This document shows positions 33,172-48,272 of a stretch of 64,000 bases of DNA, in pieces (within the stretch, counting starts at the first letter, position 1; each line of letters opens with the position of its first letter). A program made the position numbers and the translations under genes. The stretch is from Apostichopus japonicus (taxonomy: Eukaryota > Echinodermata > Holothuroidea > Aspidochirotida > Stichopodidae): NCBI RefSeq assembly GCF_037975245.1, contig NC_092561.1, positions 20,025,508 through 20,089,507 of the forward strand, written 5' to 3'. The notes under the pieces were generated by a model that did no database searches, was not told the origin of the DNA, and saw only the letters and a program-made list of their open reading frames with translations.

Positions 33172-34254
33172 TCAAATCGTATTGTTTCCAAGAGGACCTA
33201 CTGGGGCCACCTCTGTTAGACCCCCACCCTCGGGAATGACATCCCTTGTTTCATCTGTGTGGTATGTGACAAGATCTTCTTCGTGAAATGAGTTTGATAT
33301 CTCTAGAGGCATATGTTGAATATGTTCAGAGTGTTCTGAACTTCTCAATGGCTGATATTTGTCGTTATCTGTTTCCTCATGCTTCTTAATTCCATCTTCA
33401 TTTCTAGCCCCATGAATATTCAATAGCCCTAATTCTTGTAATATACGTTGCTGCTGGGGGTCTGCTTTGCTATAGAACCCTTCCGATGCAGTGTCCAGAT
33501 AGTCCTCCACACCCCTCGGTGTATCTTTGTAAGCTCTATCTGGAACGCTCCCTTCTCTCTCTCTCCCATCCGTTATTTTCTCACTATTAATCAATGTGGC
33601 TTCAACTTCCCCTTTAATAACTTCACTGGCCGCATTCTGAGATGGACTAATACCGTCCATTTCATTTCTTGGAAACGTTGTATCTTTTAAGTTTGTTTGG
33701 TCAGGGGGATTTTCTCCCGGTGTTACAAAGCCAGCATTACTCCCCATCGCAGGCCTATTAGTCTTTATGCTAGGTGGTTGTTTTTCCACTTCTGGTTCAC
33801 CCATCAGAGCCACAGGAGAAGTGGAAATTTCATCAACATCACCTCTTTTTGTGTCTTCACTATTAAAGTTAGTCATAACTTGCTGATTACTGCAAAGATT
33901 TACCTGATCGGTTTGATTCCGATCAAATGGCAGATTTTTCGGTTTAAAATCTGGGCTGTCAACAGCCTCTGTCGATTTGAATGGCAGACTTGCTACTTTA
34001 CCATTTTTATCTTTTTCTTCAGCTGCGTTTGGCAAAGGACTGTTCCCGAAATTATTACTTTTAACTTCTGTCATCCTTCTCTTCTCAAGTGAACTCTTCT
34101 CCATTGGTTCTTTCTCAGGGTCAAACTTTTCTCCATCTTGTATTTTGGAATCTTCATCACTTTTCCAAACTTTCAAGGTGCTTCCATCTTCATCTTCACG
34201 TGAAATCTCCTTCGGTTGAGCTGATCTACTGCTTTTCTCGTACTGTACCATTTG
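33172..34254 (-). CDS. CARD gene D2, coding exon 4
   Basis: Acceptor tgacag|CAAATGG at 34254, stop TGA at 33172-33174. 360 residues of charged, disordered tail. One Thr more than D1 in the KDTTFPRN region. Confidence 0.85.
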   Translation of the reverse strand, partial: QMVQYEKSSRSAQPKEISREDEDGSTLKVWKSDEDSKIQDGEKFDPEKEPMEKSSLEKRRMTEVKSNNFGNSPLPNAAEEKDKNGKVASLPFKSTEAVDSPDFKPKNLPFDRNQTDQVNLCSNQQVMTNFNSEDTKRGDVDEISTSPVALMGEPEVEKQPPSIKTNRPAMGSNAGFVTPGENPPDQTNLKDTTFPRNEMDGISPSQNAASEVIKGEVEATLINSEKITDGREREGSVPDRAYKDTPRGVEDYLDTASEGFYSKADPQQQRILQELGLLNIHGARNEDGIKKHEETDNDKYQPLRSSEHSEHIQHMPLEISNSFHEEDLVTYHTDETRDVIPEGGGLTEVAPVGPLGNNTI

Positions 34255-35878
34255 CTGTCAATCAAAGAATGAATATCATGTATGAAGAAGTAAACGGGGA
34301 CAAAAAAACATTCTGACATGCTTCCTTTACAGTTAAGGTAAAACTTGGTTTCCAGAAATGTGGTTATATATAGTTGGCCTAAATTTCCATGAAATTTATT
34401 TCATTGGCAAAAAACACAAAAAAATGTGGTGGAGAGGGGTGTAAGTGGAGCCTTTGGAGGACTGACCCTTTACCTTTGGGAACATTATAATTTGGAAAAG
34501 AGAGCGTAGATGCTCACTGGTGCTATCATTTCTATCATTTTTATAACTTTATAAGTATACAACTTGTATTGCATGTGATATAAAATGTATTAAAGCGACT
34601 TGCGGGACAAAATTTGGGGTAGTTGAAGTGGCAAGTGTTGCTGAGCTGCAAGTGGCCACAGCCCTATATATATATTAATGATATTAAGCATTTACTAATA
34701 CATAATAGTATGTGTGGGTAACAAGATATACCTTTCCTTATACCTCAGTGACCCAAACAGAAATGTTTTACTTTAATGTGACAATCAGGTGTCACACAAT
34801 GCATTGAACTTTAATTAGACCTTAGAAATGTCAATCACTGAATCAAAAGTTGACTTGTTCAGAGAAATCTCGTTCTGTGATTAGTAACAATGGCTAAGGA
34901 GGAAGACCTTCCGAGGAGCAGATCACACCAAGCTATAAAAATAGACTATCAAGATGTGTAATTCATATTATACAGTAGCTTTTTATGTTTCTCTTGCCAA
35001 TTTTTTCTTGTCGCCCCCAATTTCTCACAGTCACCCGTAAATTGCCTATGGGCCAGGGGAGGGGTGGGGGGGGGGGCACTCCGCCCACCAACCCCTTCTC
35101 TGGCTATGCCACTGATTGCAACTAGTGTCTCTCATACTCAAATGTTATACTCCAAATGAATTTGAGAATGAAAAGCCTATTTTACTTCGGGAGAGAAAAT
35201 AAATACCATATTTAGGGAGTAGAAATTTAAACTGAATAATTTGTGTTGCACATTTGGAAATAAAGTCCTTATTTACCTCAAATTCCACTTCTTTAGCAAT
35301 CCAATTGTAATGAATGCTTGCAGTATTAGGTGATACAGCTTGCACCCTTTCCTTGGGAATTTCATCAATAAGGGAGCCTGGAGAAACAAAGGAAAGAAAA
35401 GTACAGTTGCATGAGGCAATTGCAAGATTTTGATGGGAATGCGCATGAAAGCGTTCATCAAATAAATTGTAACCATCTTGAACAGTGATTCTTAAATTGA
35501 TGGGGAGGAGGGGGAGGAGGGGGAGGAGGCAGAGGAGGGGGAGGAGGGGGAGAGGGGGATGGGGTTCCCCCTGGAGAAAACTTTTGGTATTTCTCCTTAA
35601 CAAAAGTTAACAGTATGTAAGAATGCACATGTCATTTATTTCATTGTTCCCAGGCATTCTCTTTGCTGTGAATGTGAACTATGGAGAACAGTTTGATGAA
35701 CTGAACCTTTTTATGATATATATGTTAGGAGGGGGAAATCCCTAGGATGGCTGATTGGAAAGGGGAAACTAGGATGAAAAAGGTTAAGAACTGCCCATCT
35801 AGACAGAAGCTAGTATACATTTTGCTATCATAGACATCGCCTCAATAAATGCACATTTATAGTTACAATATATATATA

Positions 35879-35933
<55 letters not shown>

Positions 35934-36938
35934 CAATAACTGACCTTTTTCATCTCTGCTGAGATCTTGTGCCAGTTCATCTAACTCAACCTTCTTCAGG
36001 GCATCAACGAGCCTAACGTACCAATTCTTACGATACCTGATTCTGTGACATAGCAGACGGTTTGCAGCTGTTCTCCCTTTAGCCTCCTCTTTACATTTAA
36101 TCTCCTCCTGCAGAGAAATAATAATTTATAAGAAAATTTGTTATTGCAGACAAGAGGTAATGCAGGCCCATTGGAACTGCTATGACAGGTAGGGCATCTA
36201 ATTCTTGCTATACAACTTTCCCATTTGTTCTCATGGGCCTGAAGTAATGTATTCTGTTTTATGTAATCAAGACTTGTAAAATTTAGCAAGCCAATCAGAA
36301 AATGTTATGGTATAATTATCTCTCATGCCATGCAAGTACTGTTGGTTCAAAACCTTTCACACAAGCTTAATATGAATTCATATGACAGCACCTTACTTCT
36401 TCTGTTGTTGTTTGTTGTTGCCAATTTTTTTGTGACATGCAACATTAGCTTCTATCTTACAGTACCTCAGCAAACATGAGGACAATATAATGTGTATAAT
36501 TTTGACATATATACATATTTATATACTCTGGTTATGGGGATTTTCATAAAAATGTGTTTAATCTGAAATATCACAGCTCATAGCCATCATCATTGTAATA
36601 CTAATTCTTAGAAATTTTGTGGTAAGTCACTTAATATCAATGTCACATGTTCCTCAGTGTGTCCCTATTTTAAATTGCTTGGCTTGTTTGGTTGGATTAT
36701 GACATAAATAGACTGAACCTCTTATGTTAGATCAATCCTTTAACAACACAACACAACAAAATCATGCACTTCTCTACAAAGAGTACTATTGACTCACAGT
36801 TGCTGATTGTATAAGAATGTCGCTTAGCAGGTCTACGACATCCATTGTTGGCACACTTCTATTAAATTCAGCAACAAGTTCATCCAGACGTTTATTTCTT
36901 CTTGAGCAAAGCTCATTCTGTTTTGACTTTCTACTCAT
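33172..36938 (-). CDS. MAVS-like CARD protein with disordered tail, copy D2
   Basis: Coding exons 36798-36938, 35945-36107, 35277-35377 and 33172-34254 on the minus strand, all with GT..AG borders and phases 0, 1, 0. Product 495 residues. The CARD helix-1 region differs from D1 (KRLDELVAEFNRSV instead of KRLNVLVAKFNRSV); exon 2 encodes the same residues as D1. The tail keeps MPLEIS but is followed by NSFHEEDLVTYH instead of NSFPEDDFVTYH. No frameshift or premature stop, so this copy looks functional. Its introns are the shortest of the three and free of large insertions. Functional inference as for copy D1. Confidence 0.75.
35277..35377 (-). CDS. CARD gene D2, coding exon 3
   Basis: 101 bp with the same borders and the same encoded linker as D1. 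Confidence 0.8.
35503..35562. repeat. Short G-rich 9-bp array, D2
   Basis: About seven units with one interruption (ggcagagg). The unexpanded counterpart of 14,786-15,205. Confidence 0.85.
35869..35931. repeat. (TA)n microsatellite, D2
   Basis: About 60 bp of TA with one tta interruption, next to exon 2. Confidence 0.9.
35945..36107 (-). CDS. CARD gene D2, coding exon 2 (C-terminal half of the CARD)
   Basis: 163 bp between ctctgcag|GAGGAG and AAAAAG|GTCAGT. Encoded residues identical to D1, which argues for constraint or recent exchange. Confidence 0.85.
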
Positions 36939-36990
36939 TTTCTTCTCAAAGGTTTGCTCCTGTCTATTAGTTTAAAGCTTTTGTTTGATC
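36798..36990 (-). CDS. CARD gene D2, exon 1 with start codon
   Basis: Acceptor tttttgcag|GATC at 36990, ATG at 36938, donor ACT|GTGAGT. Coding part 36798-36938. Encodes MSRKSKQNELCSRRNKRLDE and onward to DVVDLLSDILIQSAT. Confidence 0.8.
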
Positions 36991-37124
36991 CTGCAAAAAT
37001 AAGAAAAAAGTCAAAATGAGTAAAAGAATCCCATAAACATTATAAGTTATAACTTTATCAACCTCCCACTTTATTTCTTTGGTCTGATATTTAGTGTTGA
37101 ATAATATCCATTAGATATGTACTG

Positions 37125-37590
37125 TACTATGGGATGAACATGTCACCACATGGTTCAGGCTTGCCCCTCCCTCCCCCCTTCCTCCTGGACACCATGTAGT
37201 GTAGCCTATAGGATATAGTGTAGGCACATGGCTTAATACCCACATAACATGTACTGTACGGTGATAGTGTAACCACATGGTTCAGGCTTGCCCCTCCCGT
37301 CCCCTTCCCCCTGGACACCATGTAGTGTAGGGAATATAGTGTAGGCACATGGCTTAATACCCACATAACATGTACTGTAGTGTACGGTGATAGTGTAACC
37401 ACATGGTTCAGGCTTGCCCCTCCCCCTCCCCCCTGGACACCATGTAGTGTAGGCTATATAGTGTAGGCACATTGCTTAATACCCGCAGAACAAGTGCTGT
37501 AGTGTACAGTGATAGTGTAACCACATGGTTTAGGCTTGTCCCCAACGCTCTGACACCATGTAGTGCAGGCTATAGAGCGTAAGCACATTA
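37125..37590. repeat. About 120-bp minisatellite, D2
   Basis: Three to four units of the same repeat as 16,735-17,310, uninterrupted here. Confidence 0.9.
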
Positions 37591-38852
37591 ATATCCACAT
37601 ATCACCACATGTGCTATGGCATTATTCAATTTTATCTGATTCATTTAAATTAGTGGTAAGATTTACAAATTAGGATTGTGGTGAAATGACAATTTAGTAA
37701 TTTAATAAATCTCACTTAACAACCAGATTTGATACATGGACATAAACAATAACTTGACATCAAAAGATAAGAAAGTTAGATGAAAAAGTTGCCTTAAAGA
37801 TCTGCTTTATTGGCTCTAATTACAGCACGCTATTATACAGGTAGCTAAGAAAGTTTTGTGATTACCTAATCGACCTGCCACGGTCTTAAATAATGGACCT
37901 CAGGCTAAACAATTAGCCAGCATAGCTTCTTAACACTATTTAAGCTCACTGTATAAACACTTTGTGGAAATATGATCCTGTCTACAGTGTAGTTAATCAT
38001 ACAACATTCACACAAAAACCCTCATACAAGAACAAATATATGTGGCAGGCGTTGCAGACTAATTGGTAAAAAGAGGTCATTTTAAGACCAAGGTATAGGT
38101 TGGTTTTGTAATCTCAATAAACCTTTCCATGATAGCGTGCACATAGTTGGGGGTCTATACAGCAGACCTTTAAAAATGGATGCAACTCAGAACATAGGTG
38201 ACGATGGTTTTACGTCTTTAAAAAAATCACCTAAATCAACTGAGCACAAGCCACACTTGATATGGGTTACGTTTTGTGGTGATTCCCTCATGAAAAATGT
38301 CCAGAGAATTCAAATCATGTATAGCACAATCTTTTTCCGACCATTTTCCACAGAAATATAAAGAAAGTGCAGCCACGATGGGATGGAGAGGGGACGAGAA
38401 ATACAATACTGTTGGGCCTTAACATTTAAAGTAGGCTATAGGCCTATAGAACCATTTACAAGTTTAATCTATACTTCTCATTCAGTTCAGTTTTGTTCTT
38501 AAATTTGGCAAATAATGCCTTAATACATCATTTTCTTATTAGTCAGTCTAGGCCTAGTACTAGTCTGTACGTTCATTATTTTGTACACTCAACGTGAGCC
38601 CTAGCCTGAGAAGCCTAACAATTAATAGCTCTAGCTCAGTAATTAGAAAGTTTGCACTGTACCGCATAGCCTAATGTTATAACCGTTCAGTACTAGCGTA
38701 AATTTTACAGATACTAGTAGTAGTATAGGCTAGGCCAAAGCTCGGCGACCTATGTTTATCATACACATTATTTATTATCACTTTACTATCAAGGCATACA
38801 CCTCACCTCAAAGAGTTTAATGTGGTATAGAGGTGATATTTAATTTAGTTAC

Positions 38853-39025
38853 CTCGAGCATTTCAAATGGAACAATAGTAGCAGAGATACTGTACGACAG
38901 GACTTGCGTAGTTCGTCTATCACAGGAAGGAAAGGTTTCAATCGCCAGCAATTAGACAATCTTTATTGCGCAAGATACATACCAAGTGGGAATCCCCTGA
39001 AAAAAAAGTAGCCGAGCTTTAAACT
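38853..39025 (-). promoter_or_regulatory. Probable first exon and promoter of CARD D2, with kappa-B site
   Basis: Donor CTCGAG|GTAACT ends at 38853. GGGAATCCCC lies at 38988-38997. Same arrangement as D1 and D3. Confidence 0.5.
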
Positions 39026-40319
39026 ATGGAAGCGTTTAAGAAACATCACTTTGAGGGTTTAGACAATTTGGGGGTAACACGATATAAATACCAAAGTATC
39101 AATAACCAACTTAATATATATGAGCGTCGTCTAAACGTGTTGTTGTTGAAGTCAAAATATTTAATAACCGTTATATATTATGCGTTCTTTTGTTGCAGAA
39201 ACCGTACATCTGTTTGAACTAGCTTGTTAAGCAGATCGTTTGCAGAAAGGACTAATTCACTAAAAATAATTAACAGAACTTTGAAATTTTGCCCTTTTTG
39301 GCATTTGATGAAAATAAATGAAGTCAAATACATGAATAACGAAAAATGAAAGCTTCTCTCCTCTTTTGTTTCGTTCACACTTAACATACAAGAATACAAG
39401 AAACCCAACTCGAATGAATATTCGAAAAATGTTTATACAAGGTATGGTAAACAATTACCCATTTACACCCCCTTAAAGTTGTGGGACATTCGCTTTACAA
39501 GTGATCTACCTGTTAAATTGAAAGACATGAATATTCAATGGTAATTCCAGGGGAAGTCAAAAACACGTTTTCCAACGGGACTATCGAGGGAGATACATGT
39601 GAAAATGGAACTAGCAAACACGTCCCAATTAAGGAGAATCGTATCCTCCCGGGGACAGGTGCCAACCGATAAACCAACTTCGCCGGGAAATGCCTATTGG
39701 AAAATTTCTGATAAACTGACACATTAGCACAATGTGATTAAATCAAACGTTCCTGGAATAAAAACAAAACAAAAAGATAGTATCTATAAATAATTGAAAA
39801 GTCAGATATCCGGAGTAATATCACAACGCGTGTTAGGTGGAACTAGGAACGTGTTACAGCAAACCTCTGAGTGACCTTAAGAGTATAGTTCTTACTATTC
39901 TCACCGTAACGAATGCGCATAGACAAATAATTTTGCAAACATCTCGGTTTTCAAAGTTTAAGGTGACATTGTAAGTTCGGTTAGGGTGATACTGAGTTCA
40001 GAATTGCCATTTTCGAAACAGTTTTAACTTAATTAACATAGCAGACTATAGATATGCGTAAGACTTTGAAGTGATTTTGTTCCTGTCGTAATAACTTTTC
40101 ATTCTCTTGATTAAGGTCATTTGGGTTTCAAACACTCATTTCTGGCTCGATCAAGGCACCCCCACCCCCACCTTCCAAACCAGCTGTTGGTGTGTCTGCT
40201 ATTTTTCACCAAATATGATACTGATGTGTTGTGCTTACGCGTCGGTTTGCCATAAAATTCCACTACAAATTACGCCACAGTCTTAACTAAGAACAACGAG
40301 AGTTCCAATGATTTACATA

Positions 40320-40640
40320 ACGACAACGACAAAGACAATGACAAAGCCAACGACAACGAAAAAGACAATGACAAAGACAAAGACAGTGACAATGACAAAG
40401 ACAATGACAAGACAGTGACAATGACGAAGACAATGACAAGACAGTGACAATGACAAAGACAAAGACAATGACAAGACAGTGACAATGACAAAGACAATGA
40501 CTAAGCCAACGACAACGAAAAAGACAATGACAAAGACAAAGACAGTGACAATGACAAAGACAATGACAAGACAGAGACAATGACAAACAAAGACAACGAC
40601 AAAGACAAAGACAGTGACAATGCCAAAGACAAAACAATGA
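40320..40640. repeat. GACAAN hexamer array, D2 copy
   Basis: About 320 bp of gacaaa, gacaat and gacagt units, followed by an (AAT)n tract to about 40,700. Confidence 0.9.
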
Positions 40641-41548
40641 GATGACAATAATAACAACAACAACAATAATAATAATAATAATAATAATAAAAATAAATAA
40701 ATAATAATATTAAAAATAAATAAATAAATCATGATAATAATATTAAAAAGGAATAAATAATAATTCATCAATTTACACTTTAAACTTGTAGCGAAAGACC
40801 TTACGTCAATCATAGTCAGGCCTCCTTTGCATTTATCTTTAACCAGAACGTTTCTATTCACTTTGTCGGTTTTACTACACCAAATGAAACCAAAAAGAAG
40901 ACCTTCAACTATTTAAAACAATTGGATTTGTTAAAACGGTAAATAAATAGACAAGTTGTGGAATAAGGAACGTTTTAATGAGAACAATTTTCCAGATGGG
41001 CGTAAGATCTCTGGAAGACCAGAGATTAATAATACTAAAAATACGAGACAGTTTGGGAACATAGTTCAACTTATAGAAGTCTTCTCGGAGATGAGTAAAA
41101 GAAATACCTAAATAATTGACAGGTTCTTCGCTTAAACAAACTTTAAATTGCGAAAATAATGTGGTGGGCTCTAGGACAAAGGTCCAAGGGGAAAAAGGCA
41201 AGATTTTTACAAGTTTACTTTTAAACCGGAAACTTTACAAAACTCCTCAAGTATTTTCAATGTTTCTGAAATATCCTTCATTGAGCCATTTGTCATTACC
41301 ACTGTGTCATCAGCATATATAGGTCGAGATTTTTAAAGCAGAGTTTGCAATAACGTTACCATGAATTTAAAACTTGAGTTAATAAGAGCAGTATAAACCT
41401 CAGCGCAAGTGATGAATAGATAAGGACTAAGAGGGCACCCTTGACGGACACCCCTTGAGACTCTGAAATACTCGGAAGGAAACCATTATTAACAATAAAA
41501 GATGAGATATTACTGTAAAGAGTTCTGACCCACGATCTGAAATCATTG

Positions 41549-42482
41549 CAGGGGCGGATGCAGGATTTGTGACAGGGGTGGGGGGGGGGTCTGACTGGTC
41601 CAGCCGCGCCTGAACGTAAGACTATCTAAGCGGAGCGCCACCATCGGTTGGCGCGGAGCGTACTAGAACATTTTGGGCTTTACAACCCCCCCCCCCCCCC
41701 CAGATGGCCGGAAACGGCACTTCCCGAGTATTCTAAGCTGCATGTACCTAGCCTGAAAATATGGATCTCATGTCTGCAATTTCTCAATTGATGAGAAAAA
41801 AACAATCTATGAAATATGGTAATACATATCAGATGAGTTGAGATGATACAAAAATCATAATGCCTTTAGCCCCCAATCCCCCTCCCGTTCCGTCACCACT
41901 GTTTGATGCAGGGCCGGATCCAGGATTCTGGAAGGGTGAGGGGTTTGGCCTCCAGTGATCCTAGGGTCTAAGGGGAGTGGGTTTCCCTCTATCCATTGTG
42001 AAATTCTTGGATATTTAAGTACAACAGGGAATCCCCTTCAATTTAGCCATGCAAAGCACCTACAAAAACTCACTCGAAATGTATCTGCATCAGTACGAGT
42101 TAGCTAGTTTTATTGATCTATTCATGGTAGATTGGAGAGAACAAACGCCGTGGATGTTTCTCAATGAACTTTCGGACCACTTCGTCAGCTTCGATAGGAG
42201 TGTTATAATACGTGTTCATGAGAACAAGAGCTGTGAGACGTTCCTCGCCCAATGGGCGAGGAACGTCTCACATGTAGCACATTATAGTTCATTCGACGGA
42301 AAAGACACACCTGGCTGACTTGTAAGGATAACCGCCCTTCTGACGTCCTACATGTTTAAAATTGGCGTTTAATTTAATTATTTTTTTTCTCTCTCTTTTT
42401 TTCCCTCTTTTTTTCTCACTTTTTTTTTTGGCCAAGAGCAGGGGGTCCGGACCCCCTGGACCCCCCTCTGGATCCGCGCCTG
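41549..42482. mobile_element. TIR element with 5-bp target duplication inside the LINE relic
   Basis: Ends CAGGGGCGGATGCAGG and, reverse-complemented, CAGGCGCGGATCCAGA. Duplicated CATTG at 41544-41548 and 42483-42487. The empty site is seen in D0 near 5,902 and D1 near 28,789 (atcattgcca). Sister of 7,116-7,687 but with about 300 bp extra (about 42,056-42,400), including a perfect hairpin. Confidence 0.82.
42232..42272. repeat. Perfect 19-bp inverted repeat with 3-base loop
   Basis: TGTGAGACGTTCCTCGCCC, loop AAT, then the exact reverse complement. It lies in the extra segment of the TIR element, inside an 89-codon plus-strand ORF that I do not recognise. Confidence 0.9.
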
Positions 42483-43064
42483 CATTGCCAAGTTAAATTA
42501 AGTAGGGGTATTTTGGTTAAATTCCCAATCAAATCGGCGGAATGCCTTCTCGTAGTCAAAGAAAATAAGTGCCCCTGAAATATCATTTTCATCACAGTAA
42601 TTGATAAGATCTAAGACTGATCTAATATTTTCACCTATAAAACGTCCTTTAAGGGAATCAGATTGCTGCGGACTTAAAACATCTGAGAGAACATTCTCCA
42701 TACACTCGGTGTAGGTCTATTAACTGAAGATGTCGGTCTTTGCATTGAGCACCGAGACATGTCTATATTTGTTTGAATTACAATCAACAATGCGTAGATG
42801 CAAAAAAAAAAATCATAATAAGGGGCTATATTTTTCAACTTGTTTTGAAATCAATACGGTTATGATTAAACTTCCTTGTAGCATGAAAGATGATGTTACT
42901 CACGTCAACATTGATATCAGTATCTGCCAATATTTATCAAGTATGAAACACGCACAAATTGCACCTGTTCTAAGACCTAGAGAATTCGTCATTTGTTTGA
43001 CAGAAAGTTATGAATTGAATGTTGCGTCGGAGTGACATATACTTCTAAATTGTAAAGCTTCAAT

Positions 43065-43205
43065 TCCTTTAATGGCTTTGAAGACTCGCCAAAACCGCGT
43101 ACCGCCCTCTAAAAAGAATTAACTTTCCGTTGCTTGCAAGTGAAGTTTTTTCCTTGTCGCTACAAAATGCAGACAGTTATGGAACGTGATACCTTGTTAT
43201 CTTTT
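43065..43205. repeat. Inverted fragment of the duplicon at the D2/D3 junction
   Basis: Reads tggctttgaagactcgcc then gttgcttgcaagtgaag and cgctacaaaatgcag, the reverse complement of sequence found in direct orientation near 10,430-10,570, 31,070-31,215 and 45,010-45,160. It marks a rearrangement breakpoint. Confidence 0.7.
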
Positions 43206-45940
<2,735 letters not shown>

Positions 45941-45948
45941 ATCAGGAG

Positions 45949-46330
45949 CAGGGGGGGGAAGCTTCCAAACTGTGGGGGGGGGGCACAACATCAGAGGGGC
46001 ACTTTCTCATTCCACAACTACCACTCGTTGTGCTATAAACCGATACACAACGATCATATCACTTAAATATATATGTGTTAGTATGCTATCAATAATATTC
46101 AATACTATTGAGATTGTTTATTGCTAACCGTTCTACAAAAAAATATGGGATGCCATCTTAAAAATAGCATGTACAGACTAAAAATCAATAATTAAAATAA
46201 AATATTAAAATTAACAAAGGCTTAAGATATCCAAAAGACATTTATTCATCAAAGGGGCACATTTTATTTGCCAGTAGGGCACATTTGCTATTTTGTGGGG
46301 GGCACATGCCCCCAGTGCCCCCTCCCCCTG
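45949..46330. mobile_element. hAT-like non-autonomous element (D3 copy)
   Basis: Perfect atcaggag duplications at 45941-45948 and 46331-46338. Nearly identical to the D2 copy. Confidence 0.8.
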
Positions 46331-46473
46331 ATCAGGAGTGTCTATCTTGAATCCCCACTGTTAACATCCATCTCATGTCTTTTCATTCCCCAATCCCTCA
46401 TCATCTGCCAACTTCATAACTTCCTTTGGTGTCCTCTCATCATGTGTAGCCAGCATTTGGTCTTGAACTTTTG

Positions 46474-47137
46474 TATGGGACGCGAAAAGGACCACAACAT
46501 ATGAAAACTTACCATCATGTACTAGAAATACACGATCATGAACTAAAAATTTACGATCATGTACCAATCATATATGATCATGTACTAAAAGTATACGATC
46601 ATGTTCTAAACATATACGATCATGTACTACAAACGTACCATGTACATCAAAACAAATACGATCATGTACTAATAATGTAATGTTCAAAAAAAGTGGTGTC
46701 TGCATACGCGTATGTATATTCATATGTGGCGTATGCATACGAGTATGAATATTCAGTGTACACTCATTAAGAACCATTAGGGGCGAGGCTTCGTTATCAA
46801 CTTTGATATTCCTAGGGGTACACGTATTCAAATGACAATAATTGATATTCATTCGCCACTTTCTTATAACTTGCGCTTTTTCATCATCATCACAAGTTTT
46901 CAGTACATGATCCTATTTGTTTTGATGTACATCTTACGTTTATAGTACATCATCGCATGTTTTGATGTACATCTTAGTTTTTTAGTACATCATCGTATAT
47001 GTTTTGATGTACATCTTAGTTTTTTAGTACATCATCGTATATGTTTAGTACATGATCGTAAGTTTTTTAGTACATAACGTATAAAATTAGATCATCATTA
47101 ACATCATCATATGTTGTGGTCCTTTTCGCGTTCCATA
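46474..47137. mobile_element. MITE behind the CARD gene (D3 copy)
   Basis: CTTTTG duplications at 46468-46473 and 47138-47143. Left arm identical to D2 over long stretches. Confidence 0.82.
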
Positions 47138-47189
47138 CTTTTGGGACCACTGCATTTGCGACTGTTGCTTCCTTAAATGCTCGGGTATT

Positions 47190-48272
47190 TCAAATCGTAT
47201 TGTTTCCAAGAGGACCTACTGGGCCCACCTCTGTTAGACCCCCACCCTCGGGAATGACATTCCTTGTTTCATCTGTGTGGTATGTGACAAAATCATCTTC
47301 GGGAAATGAGTTTGATATCTCTAGAGGCATATGTTGAATATGTTCAGAGGGTTCTGTACTTCTCAATGGCTGATATTTGCCGTTATCTGTTTCCTCATGC
47401 TTCTTAATTCCATCCTCATTTCTAGCCCCATGAATATTCAATAGCCCTAATTCTTGTAATATACGTTGCTGCTGGGGGTCTGCTTTGCTATAGAACCCTT
47501 CCGATGCAGTGTCCAGATAGTCCTCCACACCCCTCGGTGTATCTTTGTGAGATCTATCTGGAACGCTCCCTTCTCTCTCTCTCCCATCCGTTAATTTCTC
47601 ACTATTAATCAATGTGGCTTCAACTTCCCCTTTAATAACTTCACTGGCCGCATTCTGAGATGGACTAATACCGTCCATTTCATTTCTTGGAAACGTTGTA
47701 TCTTTTAAGTTTGTTTGGTCAGGGGGATTTTCTCCCGGTGTTACAAAGCCAGCATTACTCCCCATCGCAGGCCTATTAGTCTTTATGCTAGGTGGTTGTT
47801 TTTCCACTTCTGGTTCACCCATCAGAGCCACAGGAGAAGTGGAAATTTCATCAACATCACCTCTTTTTGTGTCTTCACTATTAAAGTTAGTCATAACTTG
47901 CTGATTACTGCAAAGATTTACCTGATCGGTTTGATTCCGATCAAATGGCAGATTTTTCGGTTTAAAATCTGGGCTGTCAACAGCCTCTGTCGATTTGAAT
48001 GGCAGACTTGCTACTTTACCATTTTTATCTTTTTCTTCAGCTGCGTTTGGCAAAGGACTGTTCCCGAAATTATTACTTTTAACTTCTGTCATCCTTCTCT
48101 TCTCAAGTGAACTCTTCTCCATTGGTTCTTTCTCAGGGTCGAACTTTTCTCCGTCTTGTATTTTGGAATCTTCATTACTTTTCCAAAATTTCAAGGCGCT
48201 TCCATCTTCATCTTCACGTGAAATCTCCTTCGGTTGAGCTGATCGACTGCTTTTCTCGTACTGTACCATTTG
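47190..48272 (-). CDS. CARD gene D3, coding exon 4
   Basis: Acceptor ttgacag|CAAATGG at 48272, stop TGA at 47190-47192. Residues near the N-side (ALKFWKSNEDSK) and the C-side (PLRSTEPSEH, NSFPEDDFVTYH) follow D1. The middle (GDVDEISTSPVALMGEPEVE to KADPQQQRILQELGLLN) follows D2. Confidence 0.85.
   Translation of the reverse strand, partial: QMVQYEKSSRSAQPKEISREDEDGSALKFWKSNEDSKIQDGEKFDPEKEPMEKSSLEKRRMTEVKSNNFGNSPLPNAAEEKDKNGKVASLPFKSTEAVDSPDFKPKNLPFDRNQTDQVNLCSNQQVMTNFNSEDTKRGDVDEISTSPVALMGEPEVEKQPPSIKTNRPAMGSNAGFVTPGENPPDQTNLKDTTFPRNEMDGISPSQNAASEVIKGEVEATLINSEKLTDGREREGSVPDRSHKDTPRGVEDYLDTASEGFYSKADPQQQRILQELGLLNIHGARNEDGIKKHEETDNGKYQPLRSTEPSEHIQHMPLEISNSFPEDDFVTYHTDETRNVIPEGGGLTEVGPVGPLGNNTI

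Larger units (their letters stand above)
40790..42715 (-). mobile_element. LINE relic, D2 copy, split by a younger TIR element
   Basis: Left part 40,790-41,548 encodes the post-catalytic region (YLGISFTHLREDFYKLNYVP) and YADD near 41,300. Right part 42,483-42,715 encodes the upstream catalytic region (ISGALIFFDYEKAFRRFDWE). The element at 41,549-42,482 separates them. Dead by stops and frameshifts. Confidence 0.8.
29089..43040. repeat. Segmental duplicon D2
   Basis: The left edge begins within sequence homologous to D1 10,240-10,640 (aatgccggtaatctgacctag), after which the unit restarts with spacer homologous to D3 43,830 onward. The right edge is the LINE relic and a short unmatched stretch (42,716-43,040). 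It is the most compact unit, lacking the Gypsy, nested hAT-like, Kolobok-type and DIRS-like insertions, and so serves as the empty-site reference. Confidence 0.82.
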
